From: Sphingomonas dokdonensis
GTDB lineage: Bacteria; Pseudomonadota; Alphaproteobacteria; Sphingomonadales; Sphingomonadaceae
Direction of reading: 5' to 3'
Assembly (NCBI RefSeq): GCF_002197685.1
Contig: NZ_NBBI01000001.1
Location: 186,001 to 250,000 of the forward strand
Length of the DNA: 64,000 nucleotides
In this document: positions 62,025 through 64,000 of the stretch, piece by piece
Layout: each line of letters starts with the position of its first letter
Position numbering within the stretch: the stretch's first letter is position 1
Position numbers and translations under genes: made by a program
Notes under the pieces: generated by a model
What the model saw: the letters and a program-made list of their open reading frames with translations, nothing else
Database searches by the model: none
Told to the model about the DNA's origin: nothing

Positions 62025-63227
62025 ATGCGAGCGCGATCGACAGCGGCAATGCTGGTGCTTGGCCTTACCGGGGCGACGGTGAGCGCCGCCGAGCGGCCGA
62101 TGGGTCCGGCTGGCGGCAGCCCGGGCCTCGCCGCCGGCCGGGGTGCTGCGACGCGGGCGCCGCAATGGGGCGGCCGCATCGATGGGCGGTGGTGGGCCGG
62201 TGCCCGCGCCCCGGGCGGCTGGCGCGCGTACCAGCGGCCGCTGCGCGGCTGGACGCTCCCCGCCTTCTGGGCCGCGCCGCAGTTTCGCGTCGCCAACTGG
62301 TCGGGCTTCGATCTGCCGCCGCCGATCAACAACTATGTCTGGTCGCGCTATTATGACGATGCGGTGCTGATCGACGATCGCGGCGTCGTGCACGACACGA
62401 TCGGCGGCGTCGATTGGAACAAGTTCGACGCGCCCGGCACCGATTACGCCTATCGCGAGGATTGGGGCGGCGCTGCAGGATCCGCGAGTGCGACCCGCGT
62501 GGCTGCTGCACCAAGCGTTCCGGGTGGGCCGGGCGCGCCCTATGCGCCGCCGCCGCGCCGCGAGCGTGACGTGATTCGCGCGGCGAGTGCCACTGATGCG
62601 CGCCCGCCCGAGGTGCCGGCGGCGCGCGTGTCGCCGCCGGTGCTGGCGGTCGACGATCGCGTGGCGGTGGCAAGCGCGCTCGTCCCATCGCGCCCGCCGC
62701 TGCCGGCAGCCGCACGTCCCGGCGCTGCCTATCCGCCACCGCCGCATGCGGGAGCGATGCCACCCCCGCCGCCTTCGGGCGCCGCGGTGCCGCCACCTCC
62801 GCCCCGCCTCGCCGCAGCGCCATCCAGGCCCGGCGCCGGCTACCCGCCGCCGCCGCCTCCCGGTGCCGGCTATCCGCCGCCTGGCGCTGCCGTGCCGCCA
62901 CCACCCCCGCATCTCGCCGGCTACCCGCCCGCCGTGGCGGTACGCGCCCTGCCGCCGGTTCCCGAGCCGCTGCCGGGCGAGGATATGCCGCCGCCGCCGG
63001 GCTATTGGCAGGCGCCGCCGCCAGTCGTCACGGTCAACAACGGCGCCCGGGTCGTCACCACCACCACGCCGGCGACGTCGCAGGGCTATTACGCCAACGG
63101 CTATTATTATCCGCCGCCCAGCGTCGTTACCGTCACGGTGACCAGCCAGCCGATGCCGGCCGCCCAGCCGACCGAAAGCTGGGAAGAAGAGGTGAGCTAT
63201 TCGTCGGGACGTCGCCGGCGGCGCTGA
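62025..63227 (+). CDS. RcnB family protein with long Pro-rich tail
   Basis: 400-residue exported protein (signal MRARSTAAMLVLGLTGATVSAA). An RcnB-like domain at ~55-145 (GWTLPAFWAAPQFRVANW... RYYDDAVLIDDRGVVHDTI) is followed by ~200 residues of low-complexity Pro/Gly/Ala sequence with repeats such as PGAGYPPPPPPGAGYPPP and GAAVPPPPPHLAGYPP, then a Thr/Val strand-rich end (VVTVTVTSQP) and a terminal Arg cluster. GGGAGAATG lies upstream of the ATG. A cell-envelope role is likely; metal binding is untested. Confidence 0.83.
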   Translation: MRARSTAAMLVLGLTGATVSAAERPMGPAGGSPGLAAGRGAATRAPQWGGRIDGRWWAGARAPGGWRAYQRPLRGWTLPAFWAAPQFRVANWSGFDLPPPINNYVWSRYYDDAVLIDDRGVVHDTIGGVDWNKFDAPGTDYAYREDWGGAAGSASATRVAAAPSVPGGPGAPYAPPPRRERDVIRAASATDARPPEVPAARVSPPVLAVDDRVAVASALVPSRPPLPAAARPGAAYPPPPHAGAMPPPPPSGAAVPPPPPRLAAAPSRPGAGYPPPPPPGAGYPPPGAAVPPPPPHLAGYPPAVAVRALPPVPEPLPGEDMPPPPGYWQAPPPVVTVNNGARVVTTTTPATSQGYYANGYYYPPPSVVTVTVTSQPMPAAQPTESWEEEVSYSSGRRRRR

Positions 63228-63233
63228 CCAGTC

Positions 63234-63263
63234 GGCGCCGCGCTCGGGTGCGAGGGCGGCGCC
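63234..63263. terminator. Bidirectional hairpin between RcnB-like and stress-protein genes
   Basis: GGCGCCGC and GCGGCGCC are perfect 8-bp arms with a 14-base loop, filling the 36-bp gap between convergent stop codons. Confidence 0.55.
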
Positions 63264-63716
63264 TCAGCTCAGCCGGTCGATCGCGTCGCGATCGAGGTTG
63301 CCGGGAATGATCATCAGCGGCACCGGCAGCGCGCCGGCCTGACCGGCGAAATGGGTGACGAGCGGGCCCGGCGCGCCCTCCGGCGCGGCGCCGAGCACCA
63401 GCGCCGCCACCTGCGGATTGCCGGCGATGATCTCGCGGATGATCTTGGGGCCGTCGCCCTGGCGCACGGTGATCGATGGGCGCAGCCCCGCTTCTTGCAT
63501 CAGCGTGCCGGCGGCCTTCGCAACCAGGCTCTCCGCCCGGCGCAGCGCCTCGTCCTCGATCGTCGCCTGCACGCCGCCGAATGCGATGAACTCGCCCTGC
63601 TCGACCAGTGCCAGGATCTCGACGCCGCCCCCCGTCTTCACGGCGCGCCGCGCGGCGAAGCGCAGCGCGATCTCCGCTTCGGGTGCGTCGTCGATAACCG
63701 TCAGATAGATGCGCAT
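63264..63716 (-). CDS. Universal stress protein (UspA family)
   Basis: 150-residue single-domain Usp: [38 protein letters not shown], a helix with [14 protein letters not shown], and [48 protein letters not shown]. The usual ATP-binding G-2x-G-9x-G(S/T) is only partly kept (GAAPEGAPG...), so nucleotide binding is uncertain. It is divergent from the pyruvate dehydrogenase gene across 111 bp. Confidence 0.88.
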   Translation of the reverse strand: MRIYLTVIDDAPEAEIALRFAARRAVKTGGGVEILALVEQGEFIAFGGVQATIEDEALRRAESLVAKAAGTLMQEAGLRPSITVRQGDGPKIIREIIAGNPQVAALVLGAAPEGAPGPLVTHFAGQAGALPVPLMIIPGNLDRDAIDRLS

Positions 63717-63827
63717 TGTGTGATTAACCGCCCCCGGTTCAATTCGCCCTTATCCGCCTGCGGGGTTGACCGCGCAAGGCCTCGGCGCAAGAGACGGGCG
63801 CTCCCCCAGGAACCGCTGAGGACCCTC

Positions 63828-64000
63828 ATGTCGATCGAAATCAAGATGCCCGCGCTTTCTCCCACGATGGAGGAGGGAACGCTGGCGAAATGGCTGGTCA
63901 AGGAGGGCGACACCGTCAAGGCCGGCGACCTGATGGCCGAGATCGAAACGGACAAGGCCACCATGGAGTTCGAGGCGGTGGACGAGGGCGTCGTGGCCAA
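63828..64000 (+). CDS. Pyruvate dehydrogenase complex subunit with N-terminal lipoyl domain, partial
   Basis: Only the first 57 residues are in the window: [20 protein letters not shown] and then the lipoylation site Lys43 in [13 protein letters not shown]. This is a biotinyl/lipoyl domain. In alphaproteobacteria both the E1-beta subunit (PdhB) and the E2 acetyltransferase (PdhC) start this way, so the subunit cannot be decided here. The next gene bases would show a transketolase (E1-beta) or E3-binding/catalytic (E2) domain. It continues past the window edge. Confidence 0.9.
   Translation, partial: MSIEIKMPALSPTMEEGTLAKWLVKEGDTVKAGDLMAEIETDKATMEFEAVDEGVVA

Noticed and set aside
1..64000. 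tRNA genes, CRISPR arrays, insertion sequences, phage genes
   Set aside because: I looked through each intergenic gap for tRNA arms, regular repeats and transposase or integrase motifs and saw none.

Overview
The window is a gene-dense, high-GC stretch of an alphaproteobacterial chromosome, most likely from a sphingomonad (Sphingomonas or a close relative). The evidence is the cell-cycle regulator CtrA, CtrA-type TTAA-N7-TTAA motifs, the zapA / 6S RNA / 5-formyl-THF cyclo-ligase / DUF2842 block, a lipoyl-bearing pyruvate dehydrogenase subunit, two RcnB-like proteins and many acyl-CoA and SDR genes. I found no tRNA, rRNA, CRISPR array, prophage or insertion sequence. Most of the window is ordinary core genome; one AT-richer gene near 19-20 kb looks acquired.

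Layout. 1-2570 (minus): sdhC-sdhD-sdhA of succinate dehydrogenase; sdhA runs off the left edge. 2750-5528: two tandem soluble chemoreceptors with a globin-like N-terminus, preceded by a CtrA-box-like site. 5595-7224: an SDR overlapping prmA. 7246-13147: phhA and the split class I ribonucleotide reductase locus (nrdB with two small membrane proteins upstream, a divergent DUF2171 gene, a YffB/ArsC-like protein, nrdA). 13588-18905: a membrane PAS-GGDEF-EAL-PilZ protein, class I fumarase and an esterase. 19010-20029: an isolated PIN-domain gene. 20351-22871: a DUF969-DUF979-DUF2891 operon. 22941-24681: a nitronate monooxygenase-like flavoprotein and an enoyl-CoA hydratase. 24726-28654: chorismate mutase, polyprenyl diphosphate synthase, SMR and CDF transporters, and a glycosyltransferase. 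29236-31754: ctrA, a PerM-like permease and an isochorismatase-like hydrolase.

31848-32000 (minus) carries a strongly structured non-coding element that ends in a textbook intrinsic terminator. 32130-39629: lolC/E, lolD, glutathione peroxidase, HdeD-like protein, dnaE and an outer-membrane-like protein. 39626-42220 (minus): a radical SAM protein, DUF2842, 5-FCL, a 6S RNA candidate, zapA and a small coiled-coil gene. 42357-45006: gap, a MOSC protein and pgk. 45096-57404: a catabolic region with a GMC oxidoreductase, quinone oxidoreductase, TetR regulator with a palindromic operator, thiolase, two acyl-CoA ligases, two SDRs and a GPH/MFS transporter, with an RcnB gene between. 57551-64000: CHAP protein, MsrB, proA, a membrane methyltransferase-like protein, free-Met-(R)-sulfoxide reductase, a proline-rich RcnB protein, a universal stress protein and the start of a pyruvate dehydrogenase subunit.

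The convincing biology is central metabolism (SDH, fumarase, GAPDH, PGK, PDH), DNA synthesis (NrdAB, DnaE), division control (CtrA, ZapA) and acyl-CoA catabolism. The least explained items are the structured RNA upstream of the isochorismatase gene, the PIN-domain gene, the DUF969/979/2891 cassette and the globin-like chemoreceptors that appear to lack a haem-ligating histidine.
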